Assembly: GCF_000688335.1 (NCBI RefSeq)
Contig: NZ_JHZX01000001.1
Coordinates: forward strand, 434,001-498,000
Direction: 5' to 3'
Length of the DNA: 64,000 bases
DNA from: Sediminibacter sp. Hel_I_10
GTDB lineage: Bacteria > Bacteroidota > Bacteroidia > Flavobacteriales > Flavobacteriaceae
Shown here: piece by piece, positions 35,376 through 45,241 of the stretch
Layout of the letters: each line of letters starts with the position of its first letter
Numbering within the stretch: the stretch's first letter is position 1
Made by a program: the position numbers and the translations under genes
Notes under the pieces: model-generated
Databases searched by the model: none
The model's input: only the letters and a program-made list of their open reading frames with translations
What the model was told of the DNA's origin: nothing

Positions 35376-36692
35376 ATGAAACAGATACAACTCACAATAG
35401 TCTTTGCGTTTCTATTGAATTTTACATTAGGATTCGCGCAACAGACCCCAGCCCAAAAACAAACTAGGCCCATTGCCATTACCGGAGCTACTGCTCATAT
35501 TGGTAATGAAGAAGTTATTGATAACAGTATCATTATTTTCAAGGAAGGCAAAATAACAACTGTTCAAGATATGACCATGGCTAAGTTTGACATCTCTGGA
35601 ATGGAAATTATAAACGCCTCTGGAAAACACGTTTATCCTGGCTTTATTGTACCAAATTCCACTTTAGGATTGGTAGAGATTGATGCAGTAAGAGCTACCG
35701 AAGATGATGCCGAGATGGGCTCTTGGAACCCCCATATCCGCAGCCTTATTGCTTACAACACGGAGTCAAAAATTGTAGAATCCATGAGACCTAACGGTGT
35801 CCTTATCGGACAAATTACACCCAGAAGTGGTCGCATTTCGGGAACCTCATCTGTAGTTCAATTTGATGCTTGGAACTGGGAAGACGCTGCCATTAAAACA
35901 GATGATGGGATCCATATGAACTGGCCAAATAACTTCTCTCGTGGTCGTTGGTGGTTAGGTGAAGATCCTGCCATGAAAATGAATGAAAATTACGATAAGC
36001 AGGTTATGGAAATACAAGATTATTTTAATGCCTCTAAAGCCTACAAAAAAGGCAATCAAGATACTGTGAATTTGCCTTATGCTGCTTTAGAAGGCCTATT
36101 TGACGGAACTAAAAAACTTTATATTAATGTTGATGATGAAAAAGGAATTATCGATGCCATCAATTTTGCAAAAGCACAAAATGTAGAACACACCGTATTG
36201 ATAGGTGCCTATGAAGCTTATAAGGTTGCTGATTTTATCAAGAAAAATAACATCTCTATATTGTTGAGACGAGTGCACACCAGACCAGAATCTGCCGATG
36301 ATGATTATGACCTGCCCTTTAAATTAGCCAAGCTATTGACCGATAAGGGCATTACCGTGGCATTACAAGCCAATGGCGATATGGAGCGTATGAACTCTAG
36401 AAACCTGCCTTTTTATGCGGGAACAACGGTTGCTTATGGATTAACCAAAGAACAAGCGCTTCAATTAATCACGCTAAACGCCGCAAAAATATTGGGCATC
36501 GACAAAGATTACGGATCCTTAGAAGCTGGTAAGAGCGCTACCTTATTTATTAGTGAAGGTGACGCTTTGGACATGAGAACCAATATCCTTTCAAAAGCCT
36601 TTATTGACGGACGTGATATTAGTTTAGAAACCCATCAAACGGAATTATGGAGACGTTACTCAGAAAAATATGATTTACAGAAAAAGCTTTAG
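35376..36692 (+). CDS. Exported amidohydrolase-like protein, metal ligands lost
   Basis: 438 residues from the ATG at 35376, which begins a good signal peptide (MKQIQLTIVFAFLLN...GFAQQ). It has the amidohydrolase layout ('VYPGFIVPNSTLGLVEIDAVRATEDDAEMG', 'KEQALQLITLNAAKILGIDKDYGSLEAGKSATLFI'), but the HxH after the first strand is replaced by VPN and no HSH or THxL motif is visible. It resembles the first half of the upstream protein and may act with it as a pseudoenzyme. Confidence 0.9.
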   Translation: MKQIQLTIVFAFLLNFTLGFAQQTPAQKQTRPIAITGATAHIGNEEVIDNSIIIFKEGKITTVQDMTMAKFDISGMEIINASGKHVYPGFIVPNSTLGLVEIDAVRATEDDAEMGSWNPHIRSLIAYNTESKIVESMRPNGVLIGQITPRSGRISGTSSVVQFDAWNWEDAAIKTDDGIHMNWPNNFSRGRWWLGEDPAMKMNENYDKQVMEIQDYFNASKAYKKGNQDTVNLPYAALEGLFDGTKKLYINVDDEKGIIDAINFAKAQNVEHTVLIGAYEAYKVADFIKKNNISILLRRVHTRPESADDDYDLPFKLAKLLTDKGITVALQANGDMERMNSRNLPFYAGTTVAYGLTKEQALQLITLNAAKILGIDKDYGSLEAGKSATLFISEGDALDMRTNILSKAFIDGRDISLETHQTELWRRYSEKYDLQKKL

Positions 36693-36733
36693 ATCATTCA
36701 GAATACAAAACCGAATGATTTAAGAACAGCTCT

Positions 36734-36778
36734 AAAACCTCCTAATCACATTTGCAATTTGTGACTAGGAGGTTTTTT
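36734..36778 (+). terminator. Terminator after amidohydrolase operon
   Basis: AAAACCTCCTAATCACA with TGTGACTAGGAGGTTTT (one mismatch) and a T-run. A second small inverted repeat (ATCATTC / GAATGAT, 36693-36720) precedes it. Confidence 0.85.
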
Positions 36779-36848
36779 AATAATGAACATACTTGTTTTC
36801 AAGAAAAAGACAGATCTATACAAACCTTGTTACTAAAACCAAAAACAG

Positions 36849-37211
36849 ATGATGCTCACCGAAATCCATCCGAAATTACCAATGCGTAGCAAAGCTCTAA
36901 CACGCAATTATTATATCAACAAGCTTGGGTTTCATGAGTTTGGTAACATTGATCATCCTGGGTATCTCATGCTAAAAAAGGATCACATTCAAATTCACTT
37001 TTTTGAGTTTAAGACGCTTGATCCGAAAGAAAACTATGGACAAATCTACATTAGAACAGAACATATTGACGAACTCTATCAGCAATGTCTCGATAATGGC
37101 GTAGACATTCACCCTAACGGACCATTACAGATCAAGCCATGGGGACAAAAAGAATTCGCCCTTTTGGATCCAGACCATAACCTCATTACGTTTGGACAAA
37201 CGATGTCATAA
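36849..37211 (+). CDS. VOC family protein (glyoxalase/bleomycin-resistance fold)
   Basis: 120 residues with 'RNYYINKLGFHEFG', 'GYLMLKKDHIQIHFFEF', 'IYIRTEHIDELYQQC' and the final 'WGQKEFALLDPDHNLITFGQ'. This is the single-module VOC pattern of small bleomycin-binding-type proteins, which sequester or modify small molecules. The specific ligand is not evident. The start may be 36849 or 36852 (ATGATG). Confidence 0.88.
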   Translation: MMLTEIHPKLPMRSKALTRNYYINKLGFHEFGNIDHPGYLMLKKDHIQIHFFEFKTLDPKENYGQIYIRTEHIDELYQQCLDNGVDIHPNGPLQIKPWGQKEFALLDPDHNLITFGQTMS

Positions 37212-37247
37212 AAAAAGCCTCAGAACATTGACTGAGGCTTTTTTTTA
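37211..37247. terminator. Bidirectional terminator between VOC gene and surface protein gene
   Basis: AAAAAAGCCTCA and TGAGGCTTTTTT, a 12-bp perfect stem with a nine- to ten-base loop between convergent genes. Confidence 0.9.
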
Positions 37248-37269
37248 AAATTATAACACAACGCACAAA

Positions 37270-40206
37270 TTAGTTAATTACCAATTTCTTAACTGCCTCA
37301 TATTGGCCATTGGTAATCTTAACGAAATAGAGTCCGCTTTGCAGTTGAGAAACATTCAGGTCGGTTTGATTCCCTTCGGAAATCTGAGTATTCAGAATTT
37401 GTTTTCCTTGTACATCAAATAGGCTCACGTTTACATTTTCGAAGCGATTATCGGTCATTGTAATTGATACAGTATCATTCGCGGGATTTGGGCTCAAACT
37501 AAAGGTATTTAGAGCAAACGCTTCCGCAGATAAGGTCTCTACAAATGTAGTCTCAAAGGTATTGGTAACTACAGGCTCGTTAAAATCAAAATAAATGTCT
37601 GCCGTATTAGGAATCATGTCCCCTATGGCATAGCCAGATGCTGGTTTAATCTTAAAATAAACATAACCGTTGCTCCCCGCTTCATCGTCCTGTGCGGCCG
37701 GTAAGTTGATATCCTCAAAATACCACTCTAAATCATTACCCGTTCTAGTCACTGTGTAATCATGGCTAGCACGCAGCATTTGAAAGGTTGTGGCATCTAA
37801 GCCAGTATCTAGGGCATCTTCAATTCTCACAATATCGGCATTAAATGTTCCTAAATTCTGAAAACGAATGGTATAATATAGATATTCATCTGAAGTTGTA
37901 AATTCATCAAATACAATTTGTGGGCCGTGGGATTCCATTTTATCATTGGGATCATAAGAGCCTACAACAACCTCACTCAAACTAGAGTTGTTATTACTAA
38001 GCACTAAATCATCTGAACCATCTAAATAGGCAGCCGTGTTTTCAACCACCTCTCCCAAGTTCACGGTTGCGGGACATAACAATGAAATTGAAATGACCTC
38101 TGTGTCACCCTGCTCCAGATTTACAAAATCAAGCGTAAAGCCAGTTGCGGTATCTGTAATGGTATAATTGGGATTAACACCTGTAACTCCTTGGTACTCT
38201 AATAAAGGATCAAGGACCACCTCAACGGTTCCTGAGGTAACTGTTGAAAATCCTGAATTTTGAAGTACCAATTGGTTTAAATGTGTAAAACCAGGTCTTG
38301 GCGGTATCGCACTATTGATTAAGTAAACGCCTAAATCATCACAAGGAGCAATATTCTCTATCGGAAAATCTACAGAAACAACGCTTCCAGTCTCTACAGA
38401 GACATCGTTAAATGAAGACGTAGTAATACTGTAGCAACTTTGGTATTCAGGATAAAGATTATAGCTGAAATCGTAAGTATTTGATGCATCTTCACTTCCA
38501 ATAAAAAATGTGCCTGTTGATGTATTTACGGTATTAATTATGCCATCATTATTTTGCTCATATGTAAAGTTGCCTTGGTTATATAAAGACTCAGTGTCAT
38601 CAAAAACACCATTGCTATTTGTATCTAAAAAAGCGTTAACCTCTATAAAACCTAGAGACGAAGCACAGAATACATCAAAATTCCACTCATTATAACCGTC
38701 ATTTAAACTACAGCTATTATTAAAATTAGACTGAATTTTTACGGTGATACTGCTTCCAGTAGACATGATCGTTAAGCCAGAAAGATCATAGATGTTCCCG
38801 TTACCGGTATCATTACCGTATCCATTATAAAGCTCTGCACCTCCATCTGAATCAATAACTAATAATCGATCTGCAGTATGAATACTTCCTGCGTTAAAAC
38901 TTACCACTAAAGGCTCACTCGTTGCACTGGTATAAGTGAATTCTCTTTCATCACCATTAGCATAGCAAAAGGTCATATTTAATGGCATCCCACAATTCAC
39001 CTCACAGCCGTTGTAATAATCAAAATTAATTTCGGTGTAAGCAGAACATTCAGAATCTAGATCAGAAACTCTAACATAAATAGTGGCTACATCCAATGAT
39101 AGATCATATGTCATTGGATCGACAATAGGATCTCCATTGCTAGTCAAACCAATATAATCATCAAAATAACTTACGCTGACGTTAGTCAGTCCATTCAAGA
39201 TGGTATCTTCAAATTGAGTAAGGTCATAATTTTCGAGATAGCTAGGGCAAACCTCTTGAGTTTCTACTGTTTCTATTTCTGGAGCCACGCCACTATTGAC
39301 GATAAGACTGAGCGTAGTAATATTTGAGCATTCGTTTGCCTCATCGGCGAGACGAACATAAAGCGTTTGTTGATTAGAAACAATATTGCTGTAGATACCT
39401 GAAACATCATTAATATTTGATTCCGCATTTTGGATAGTTTCATGAAAGCTAAGGTGGTAACAACCACTGCAAAGATCGATACCTTCCATGATTTCGGGAA
39501 TTTTAGAATCTAAATCAAAAGTTGCAAAACCATCTGGACTACAAGCCAACAGTGGTGTAGGGTTATTTGGCACTGGAGCAATAGAAGTATTGAAATAAAG
39601 TATTGTCACACCAAAGCATCCTGCTTCATTTTCTATTCGTGCAAAATAGTTTGTATAATATTCGGCCTCAAAACTTGTCGCGTTCGAAATTGCATTAGCA
39701 TTTTCTTGCGCATCCGCTTCAGCAAGATGATACGAAATTTGAATACCCGAAGCCGGTATACCGTTTAAAATTTCAGGTTCTAACGACGTGAAATCAAAAG
39801 TAAATGGCTCTTGATCATTGACCGAACAAAATGTTCTAGATACAAAATTGGCTGCAGCAGGAATTGGATTGACTAAAAGATTAAAACTAGCCGTATCATA
39901 GTTACCTGTAGACAATTCTTCTAATCTCACATAAATGCTTTGTGGATTGGCAGTATTATAATAAGGGCTTTGTAAAGGACTTTCACCAGAAATAGCACTT
40001 GCTTCAGTGAGATGGTAGGTAACTGAAAAATCGTTAGGACTTTGTTCTCCCAGAATCGCAGCATCATTGATGTTTAGGTCAAATGCAGTTATTTCATCAG
40101 TATCGTTATCACAAACCGAGAGATCACTCGGTGGATTAATCTCTTGAGAAAAGCTAAATATGGAGCAAAAAAGGCAGATAAAAATGAAACGTAAAGTTAG
40201 AAGCAT
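37270..40206 (-). CDS. Large surface protein with DUF7619 and T9SS type A sorting domains
   Basis: 978 residues. The signal peptide ends near 'SFSQEINPP'. About four modules of the 'FDL...SYHLTEADA...NPQS.YVRLE' type (to about 385) are shared with the type B protein at the window start. Then come a CUB-like part (about 390-510), an SdrD-like 'VNAFLDTNSNGVFDD' strand segment, the DUF7619 domain ('GSYDPNDKMESHGPQI...YIRFQNLGTFNADIVRI...DIYFDFNEPVVTN', about 745-890) and a type A sorting domain ('SLSPNPANDTVSI...SGLYFVKI'). It is probably an adhesin at the cell surface. Confidence 0.93.
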   Translation of the reverse strand: MLLTLRFIFICLFCSIFSFSQEINPPSDLSVCDNDTDEITAFDLNINDAAILGEQSPNDFSVTYHLTEASAISGESPLQSPYYNTANPQSIYVRLEELSTGNYDTASFNLLVNPIPAAANFVSRTFCSVNDQEPFTFDFTSLEPEILNGIPASGIQISYHLAEADAQENANAISNATSFEAEYYTNYFARIENEAGCFGVTILYFNTSIAPVPNNPTPLLACSPDGFATFDLDSKIPEIMEGIDLCSGCYHLSFHETIQNAESNINDVSGIYSNIVSNQQTLYVRLADEANECSNITTLSLIVNSGVAPEIETVETQEVCPSYLENYDLTQFEDTILNGLTNVSVSYFDDYIGLTSNGDPIVDPMTYDLSLDVATIYVRVSDLDSECSAYTEINFDYYNGCEVNCGMPLNMTFCYANGDEREFTYTSATSEPLVVSFNAGSIHTADRLLVIDSDGGAELYNGYGNDTGNGNIYDLSGLTIMSTGSSITVKIQSNFNNSCSLNDGYNEWNFDVFCASSLGFIEVNAFLDTNSNGVFDDTESLYNQGNFTYEQNNDGIINTVNTSTGTFFIGSEDASNTYDFSYNLYPEYQSCYSITTSSFNDVSVETGSVVSVDFPIENIAPCDDLGVYLINSAIPPRPGFTHLNQLVLQNSGFSTVTSGTVEVVLDPLLEYQGVTGVNPNYTITDTATGFTLDFVNLEQGDTEVISISLLCPATVNLGEVVENTAAYLDGSDDLVLSNNNSSLSEVVVGSYDPNDKMESHGPQIVFDEFTTSDEYLYYTIRFQNLGTFNADIVRIEDALDTGLDATTFQMLRASHDYTVTRTGNDLEWYFEDINLPAAQDDEAGSNGYVYFKIKPASGYAIGDMIPNTADIYFDFNEPVVTNTFETTFVETLSAEAFALNTFSLSPNPANDTVSITMTDNRFENVNVSLFDVQGKQILNTQISEGNQTDLNVSQLQSGLYFVKITNGQYEAVKKLVIN

Positions 40207-40383
40207 AAGTGAAGGGATTTATAGATTACTAAAGATAACACATTTTAAAGAAGAGAAATTCGGGTTGTATAACCGAAAATCTAGTACTTTCATAGATAAA
40301 ACAGACCAATTTGATAAACTCCTACTTGCTAACTTACATTTCTGCTATTTTTATTATTTGGGAAATCTCTAGATTTTGATGTG

Positions 40384-40411
40384 TTGCTTATGGTGTTAAA
40401 CTGTAAATTTG
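40384..40411 (+). promoter_or_regulatory. Promoter of the RNA methyltransferase gene
   Basis: TTG (40384-40386), 17 bases, TAAATTTG (40404-40411): exact consensus and spacing, 18 bases before the start codon. Confidence 0.7.
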
Positions 40412-40429
40412 CGTTTTCATTGAGATTCT

Positions 40430-41230
40430 ATGTCAAACAAAATCATAAGCAGCACCCAAAACACTTACATTAAACAACTTGTTGTGCTAAAGGAGAAATC
40501 CCGTGAACGCAAAAAGAGCGGACTTTTTTTAATCGAAGGACAGCGGGAATTAAGCTTAGCCGTAAAAGCAAATTACCTTATCGAGACAGTACTTTTTTTT
40601 CCCGAACTCATTTCTGAAAACGATATCTCTAAATTGGTTTCTGCCGAAACAGAAAAGATCGAAATCAACAAAGAGATTTTTCAAAAGTTGGCTTACCGAA
40701 GCTCTACCGAAGGTGTTATCGCCGTTGCTAAACTAAAAGCACATCACATTTCAGATTTAAAACTAACTTCAGAAAACCCACTGATTCTCGTTGCTGAAGC
40801 ACCCGAAAAACCTGGAAATATTGGTGCTCTATTAAGAACGGCCGATGCGGCCAATGTAGATGCCGTGATTATTGCCAATCCAAAAACCGATCTTTATAAT
40901 ACAAACATCATTAGGTCTAGTGTGGGCTGTATTTTTACAAATACACTAGCCACAGGATCTACCGATGAAATTATTAGTTTCCTCAAAGCACACAACGTGA
41001 ATATCTATTGTGCAACACTTCAAGACGCTACTTATTATCATGAGCAAAATTTTACTGAGCCTACAGCAATAGTTGTTGGCACAGAAGCTGACGGCTTAAC
41101 AAAAACATGGAGAGAAGCCGCTAAAAAAAATATCATGATCCCCATGCAAGGAGAGATTGATAGTATGAATGTATCGGTAGCTGCGGGAATTCTTATTTTT
41201 GAAGCAAAACGACAAAGAGGTTTTTACTAA
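40430..41230 (+). CDS. SpoU/TrmH family RNA 2'-O-methyltransferase
   Basis: 266 residues. The N-terminal substrate-binding domain ('NTYIKQLVVLKEKSRERKKSGLFLIEGQRELSLA') is followed by the SPOUT knot: 'EAPEKPGNIGALLRTADAANVDAVI', 'RSSVGCIFT', 'AIVVGTEADGLTKTW' and 'PMQGEIDSMNVSVAAGILIFEAKRQR'. Enzymes of this type methylate ribose in rRNA or tRNA using SAM; the target base is not evident from sequence. Confidence 0.93.
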   Translation: MSNKIISSTQNTYIKQLVVLKEKSRERKKSGLFLIEGQRELSLAVKANYLIETVLFFPELISENDISKLVSAETEKIEINKEIFQKLAYRSSTEGVIAVAKLKAHHISDLKLTSENPLILVAEAPEKPGNIGALLRTADAANVDAVIIANPKTDLYNTNIIRSSVGCIFTNTLATGSTDEIISFLKAHNVNIYCATLQDATYYHEQNFTEPTAIVVGTEADGLTKTWREAAKKNIMIPMQGEIDSMNVSVAAGILIFEAKRQRGFY

Positions 41231-41252
41231 TCTATTTTACAGAAATTCACCA

Positions 41253-42485
41253 ATGGACGCAATCACTTTATTTTACATCATTATCGCTATCATTATTATC
41301 GATTTTAGCATCGATAAAATTTTAGATGCGTTAAATGCAAAACGCTATAACGATACTGTGCCCAAGGAATTAAATGATGTTTATGATGATGAGGCCTATA
41401 AAAAATCTCAAGCTTACAAAAAAACCAACTATAAATTCGGTCTCTTTAGCTCGGCCTTTTCGTTACTATTAACATTGGGGTTTCTAATTTTGGATGGTTT
41501 TGAATACGTCGATACCATTGCCAGAAGCTATTCCGACAACCCCATAATTATCGCTCTGATTTTCTTCGGAATCATCATGATTGGTAGTGACCTTCTTTCA
41601 ACACCTTTTTCGGTTTATAAAACCTTTGTTATTGAAGAACGTTTTGGTTTTAATAAAACCACGACCCAAACTTTTATTTTAGACAAGATTAAAGGATTGT
41701 TGATGACCATCATTTTAGGAGGTGGTGTATTGGCATTGGTCGTTTGGTTCTACCTCCAAACACAAGATCTATTTTGGGTTTATACTTGGGCCATGGTCAC
41801 CGCATTTACCATCTTTATGAATATGTTTTACGCAAAACTCATAGTACCATTGTTCAACAAACAAACGCCTTTAGAAAACGGAACGCTTCGCACAAAAATA
41901 TCAGAATATGCCAAATCCGTTGGGTTCAATCTCGATAAGATTTTTATTATAGACGGCTCTAAAAGAAGTACAAAGGCCAATGCCTATTTTTCTGGTTTTG
42001 GTTCTGAAAAACGAATCACACTTTATGATACCTTGGTGAACGATCTAAATGATGAGGAAATTGTTGCGGTTCTTGCGCATGAGGTTGGTCACTATAAAAA
42101 GAAACACATCATCATCAATTTATTTAGCTCCATATTATTGACTGGTTTAACGCTGTATCTTCTATCTATTTTTATTTCAAATCCGCTACTATCAAACGCT
42201 CTAGGGGTAGAAATTGCCAGTTTCCACGTTGGCTTAATTGCTTTCGGGTTGCTTTATGCTCCAATTTCCGAAGTTACAGGACTATTTATGAATTATTTAT
42301 CTAGAAGATTTGAATATCAAGCCGATGATTTTGCCAAAGACACCTACGCTTCAGCGCCTTTAGTCAGCTCCCTAAAAAAATTATCTAAAAACAGTTTGAG
42401 CAATCTTACGCCTCACCCTGCTTACGTGTTTATGCACTATTCGCATCCTACGCTTTTAGAAAGGGTTAGAAATCTAAGATCATAG
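41253..42485 (+). CDS. M48 family (Ste24-like) membrane zinc metallopeptidase
   Basis: 410 residues from the ATG at 41253 (MDAITLFYIIIAIIIIDF), 22 bases after the previous stop; upstream in-frame codons overlap the methyltransferase gene. Seven or so membrane helices, zinc motif 'LAHEVGHYKKKH' with HEVGH, and third ligand in 'RRFEYQADDFAKD'. 'GSKRSTKANAYFSGFG' is typical of Ste24-type CAAX peptidases. In bacteria without prenylated CAAX proteins the role is likely membrane protein quality control (inference). Confidence 0.94.
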   Translation: MDAITLFYIIIAIIIIDFSIDKILDALNAKRYNDTVPKELNDVYDDEAYKKSQAYKKTNYKFGLFSSAFSLLLTLGFLILDGFEYVDTIARSYSDNPIIIALIFFGIIMIGSDLLSTPFSVYKTFVIEERFGFNKTTTQTFILDKIKGLLMTIILGGGVLALVVWFYLQTQDLFWVYTWAMVTAFTIFMNMFYAKLIVPLFNKQTPLENGTLRTKISEYAKSVGFNLDKIFIIDGSKRSTKANAYFSGFGSEKRITLYDTLVNDLNDEEIVAVLAHEVGHYKKKHIIINLFSSILLTGLTLYLLSIFISNPLLSNALGVEIASFHVGLIAFGLLYAPISEVTGLFMNYLSRRFEYQADDFAKDTYASAPLVSSLKKLSKNSLSNLTPHPAYVFMHYSHPTLLERVRNLRS

Positions 42486-42510
42486 ATTTGATTTTCTCAT
42501 CACAAGTCTG

Positions 42511-42541
42511 TTGCTTATTACATTTGCTTTCGCTACTTTAG
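42511..42541 (+). promoter_or_regulatory. Promoter of the (p)ppGpp synthetase gene
   Basis: TTG (42511-42513), 20 bases, TACTTTAG (42534-42541), one base off consensus, with the start codon only four bases downstream. An alternative -7 box, TACATTTG (42519-42526), matches exactly but lacks a -33 element. Confidence 0.55.
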
Positions 42542-42545
42542 TTTT

Positions 42546-44750
42546 ATGACAGAAGAGGACATTGTAAAAGAAAACGCAGACATCGCTAAGGCTTACAAGC
42601 GACTGCTCAAAATAAGTTACCTAACGTTAACGGCAGAAGATAAAAAACTCATTAGGCATGCTTTTGAGGTTGCTGTTGATGCCCATAAAGATCAACGCCG
42701 AAAATCTGGGGAGGCTTATATATTTCATCCCATTGCCGTAGCCAGTATCGTTGCCAGCGAAATTGGTCTGGACGCCACCTGTATTGCCGCTGCCCTGCTC
42801 CACGACGTGGTAGAAGACAATCCCAATTACACCATTGATGATATGGAGCGTCTTTTTGGCGAAACCGTTGCGCGTATTGTAGACGGACTTACCAAGATTT
42901 CCTCATTAAGTAAAGAAACCGACGTTTCAACGCAAGCAGAGAATTTTAGAAAAATGCTTCTCACGCTTAATGATGATGTTCGTGTGATTATCATCAAAAT
43001 AGCAGATCGTTTACACAATATGCAAACGATGGATTCCATGAGACGCGATAAACAAGAGAAAATCGCTTCGGAAACCTTATACATCTATGCACCGTTAGCT
43101 CACAGAATAGGACTTTACAATATCAAAACAGAGCTAGAAGATTTGGGTCTCAAATATACAGAGCCCGATGTGTATGATGACATTTTAAATAAAATACAAG
43201 AAAGTAAAGAAGAACAGGATGCTTACATTAAAGCCTTTTCTAAAATAATAGTAGACTCGCTTGAATCTGAAGGATTGAATTATGAAATAAAAGGACGTCC
43301 AAAATCCATTTATTCCATCCGAAGAAAAATCGTAAAACAAGGTGTCGACTTTGATGAAGTCTACGATAAGTTTGCGGTTAGAATCATTTATAAATCAGAT
43401 TTTGCTAACGAAAAATTTCTAGCCTGGAAAATTTATTCCATAGTAACCGATCATTTCACGCCTAACCCCATTCGCTTAAGAGATTGGATTTCATCTCCAA
43501 AATCTACAGGGTATGAAGCCTTGCACATCACTGTCATGGGGCCAAAAGGACGATGGGTTGAAGTGCAAATTCGTAGTGAGCGTATGAATGAAATTGCCGA
43601 AAAAGGTTATGCCGCTCATTATAAATATAAAGAAGGAAATGCTGAAGATGCGCTAGATACGTGGATTGATAAATTACAAGAAGCTCTGGAAAACAATGAG
43701 ACTAATGCGGTTGATTTTGTAGAGCAATTTAAACTCAATTTATATTCTAAAGAGATTTACGTCTTCTCACCAAAAGGAGATTTAAAGTCGCTTCCAAAAG
43801 GAGCCACACCTTTAGATTTTGCCTTTAGCATTCATACCGAAATAGGAATGAAAACTCGAGGTGCCAAAGTTAATGGCAAATTGGTTCCACTTAATCATGA
43901 ACTGCAAAGTGGTGATCAAGTAGAAATTCTTACTTCCGAAAACATAAAACCCAACCGTAACTGGTTAGACTATGCGACCACAGCAAGGGCCAGAGGCAAA
44001 ATAAAATCGGCACTTCGCGAAGAGAAAAAGGACGTTGCAGAAGATGGCAAGGAAATTTTAAGACGAAAACTAAAGCAACTCAAAATTCCTTTAGATGAAA
44101 AATCTGTGAACGAAATGGTCAACCATTTCAAACTAAAAACAAGTCTAGATTTATTTTATCGCGTTGGTATTGGCACTATCGACAATACAAAGCTCAAGGA
44201 TTATGCTTCTTCTAGAAGCAATATGTTTATGAGTTACATCAAAAACAAAATCCGTAAGCCCAACGTGGCTCCAGATATTGATAAAGATGAAATTACCGCA
44301 AAATATGATCAATTGGTATTTGGTAAGGACGAGCAAAAATTAGATTATAAATTATCAGAGTGCTGTAATCCCATTCCAGGCGATCAAGTTTTTGGCTTTT
44401 TAACGATTAATGAGGGAATCAAAATTCATAAAAAAACCTGCCCTAATGCGCTAAGTCTTCAATCTAATTATGCCTATCGCATCATGCAGGCCAAATGGAT
44501 TGATTCTTCTCAAGAAGAGTTTGCCACACAAATCAAGCTTTCTGGTATTGACAATCTTGGTTTGGTAAATAATATTACTCAAGTCATTTCGGCCAATATG
44601 CACGTGAATATGAAGAGTATTAGTTTTGAAACCGATGGCGGTGTTTTTAACGGAAAAATCAATGTTGTGGTCAACAATATTACGATGTTGAAAAAACTCA
44701 TGGAAAATCTAAAGAAAATTAATGGAATTGATAAGGTAACAAGAGTGTAA
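42546..44750 (+). CDS. Bifunctional (p)ppGpp synthetase/hydrolase (Rel/SpoT)
   Basis: 734 residues. The HD hydrolase domain is intact ('FHPIAVASIVASEIGLD', 'ALLHDVVEDNPNYT', 'IKIADRLHNMQTM'). The synthetase domain follows ('GRPKSIYSIRRKI', 'DKFAVRIIY', 'STGYEALHITVMGPKGRWVEVQIR'), then TGS ('YVFSPKGDLKSLPKGATPLDFAF'), the zinc-finger-like 'CCNPIPGDQVFGF' and an ACT domain. It sets the alarmone level in the stringent response. It ends inside the candidate operator for the next gene. Confidence 0.96.
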   Translation: MTEEDIVKENADIAKAYKRLLKISYLTLTAEDKKLIRHAFEVAVDAHKDQRRKSGEAYIFHPIAVASIVASEIGLDATCIAAALLHDVVEDNPNYTIDDMERLFGETVARIVDGLTKISSLSKETDVSTQAENFRKMLLTLNDDVRVIIIKIADRLHNMQTMDSMRRDKQEKIASETLYIYAPLAHRIGLYNIKTELEDLGLKYTEPDVYDDILNKIQESKEEQDAYIKAFSKIIVDSLESEGLNYEIKGRPKSIYSIRRKIVKQGVDFDEVYDKFAVRIIYKSDFANEKFLAWKIYSIVTDHFTPNPIRLRDWISSPKSTGYEALHITVMGPKGRWVEVQIRSERMNEIAEKGYAAHYKYKEGNAEDALDTWIDKLQEALENNETNAVDFVEQFKLNLYSKEIYVFSPKGDLKSLPKGATPLDFAFSIHTEIGMKTRGAKVNGKLVPLNHELQSGDQVEILTSENIKPNRNWLDYATTARARGKIKSALREEKKDVAEDGKEILRRKLKQLKIPLDEKSVNEMVNHFKLKTSLDLFYRVGIGTIDNTKLKDYASSRSNMFMSYIKNKIRKPNVAPDIDKDEITAKYDQLVFGKDEQKLDYKLSECCNPIPGDQVFGFLTINEGIKIHKKTCPNALSLQSNYAYRIMQAKWIDSSQEEFATQIKLSGIDNLGLVNNITQVISANMHVNMKSISFETDGGVFNGKINVVVNNITMLKKLMENLKKINGIDKVTRV

Positions 44751-44767
44751 ATTTTACGTAAATTTAC
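44747..44767. promoter_or_regulatory. Tandem/palindromic operator candidate before the Fur-family gene
   Basis: GTAAATTT (44747-44754), five bases, AAATTTAC (44760-44767): a perfect 8-bp inverted repeat. It can also be read as two direct units, GTAAATTTTAC and GTAAATTTAC, with an 11-bp period. It overlaps the stop codon of the upstream gene and ends 10 bases before the regulator's start codon, as expected for autoregulation. A similar tandem lies before nhaC. Confidence 0.55.
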
Positions 44768-44777
44768 CGCTTAGATT

Positions 44778-45233
44778 ATGAGTAATAAAACCGAACAAAC
44801 AAACCAAGAGATTGTTAAGAACGTGTTTACGAAATTCCTTGAAGATAAGGGACATCGAAAAACACCCGAACGTTACGCGATACTTCAAGAAATTTATGAT
44901 AGTGAAGAGCACTTTGATATAGAGTCGCTTTACATTAAGATGAAAAACAAGAATTATCGGGTAAGTCGCGCAACCCTTTACAATACTATAGAAATTTTAA
45001 TGGAGTGTGCCCTGGTTAGAAAACACCAATTTGGTCAAAACCAAGCACATTACGAGAAATCGTATTTTGACAAACAGCATGACCATGTGATTTTAACCGA
45101 TTCTGGTGAAGTCATAGAATTTTGCGACCCGCGCATCCAATCTATTAAAAAAACGATTGAAGAGGTTTTCGATATTTCGATTACCAATCACTCTCTCTAT
45201 TTCTACGGAACAAAAAACAAACCAGAAAACTGA
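44778..45233 (+). CDS. Fur family transcriptional regulator
   Basis: 151 residues. The winged helix ('[56 protein letters not shown]') is followed by the metal-sensing dimer domain ('[27 protein letters not shown]'). The structural-zinc CxxC pairs of classic Fur are missing: 'LTDSG' stands where 'CxxCG' is usual, and there is no C-terminal Cys pair. The Glu in VIEF is the Fur-type residue rather than the PerR-type Asp. It lies between rel and purA with an 8-base gap to purA. Whether it senses iron or peroxide is undecided. Confidence 0.93.
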   Translation: MSNKTEQTNQEIVKNVFTKFLEDKGHRKTPERYAILQEIYDSEEHFDIESLYIKMKNKNYRVSRATLYNTIEILMECALVRKHQFGQNQAHYEKSYFDKQHDHVILTDSGEVIEFCDPRIQSIKKTIEEVFDISITNHSLYFYGTKNKPEN

Positions 45234-45241
45234 CTTAAAAC

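Noticed and set aside
40160-40372. 70-residue reading frame on the plus strand
   Set aside because: It overlaps the start of the surface protein gene in antisense, is very basic with no recognisable motif, and lacks a promoter.
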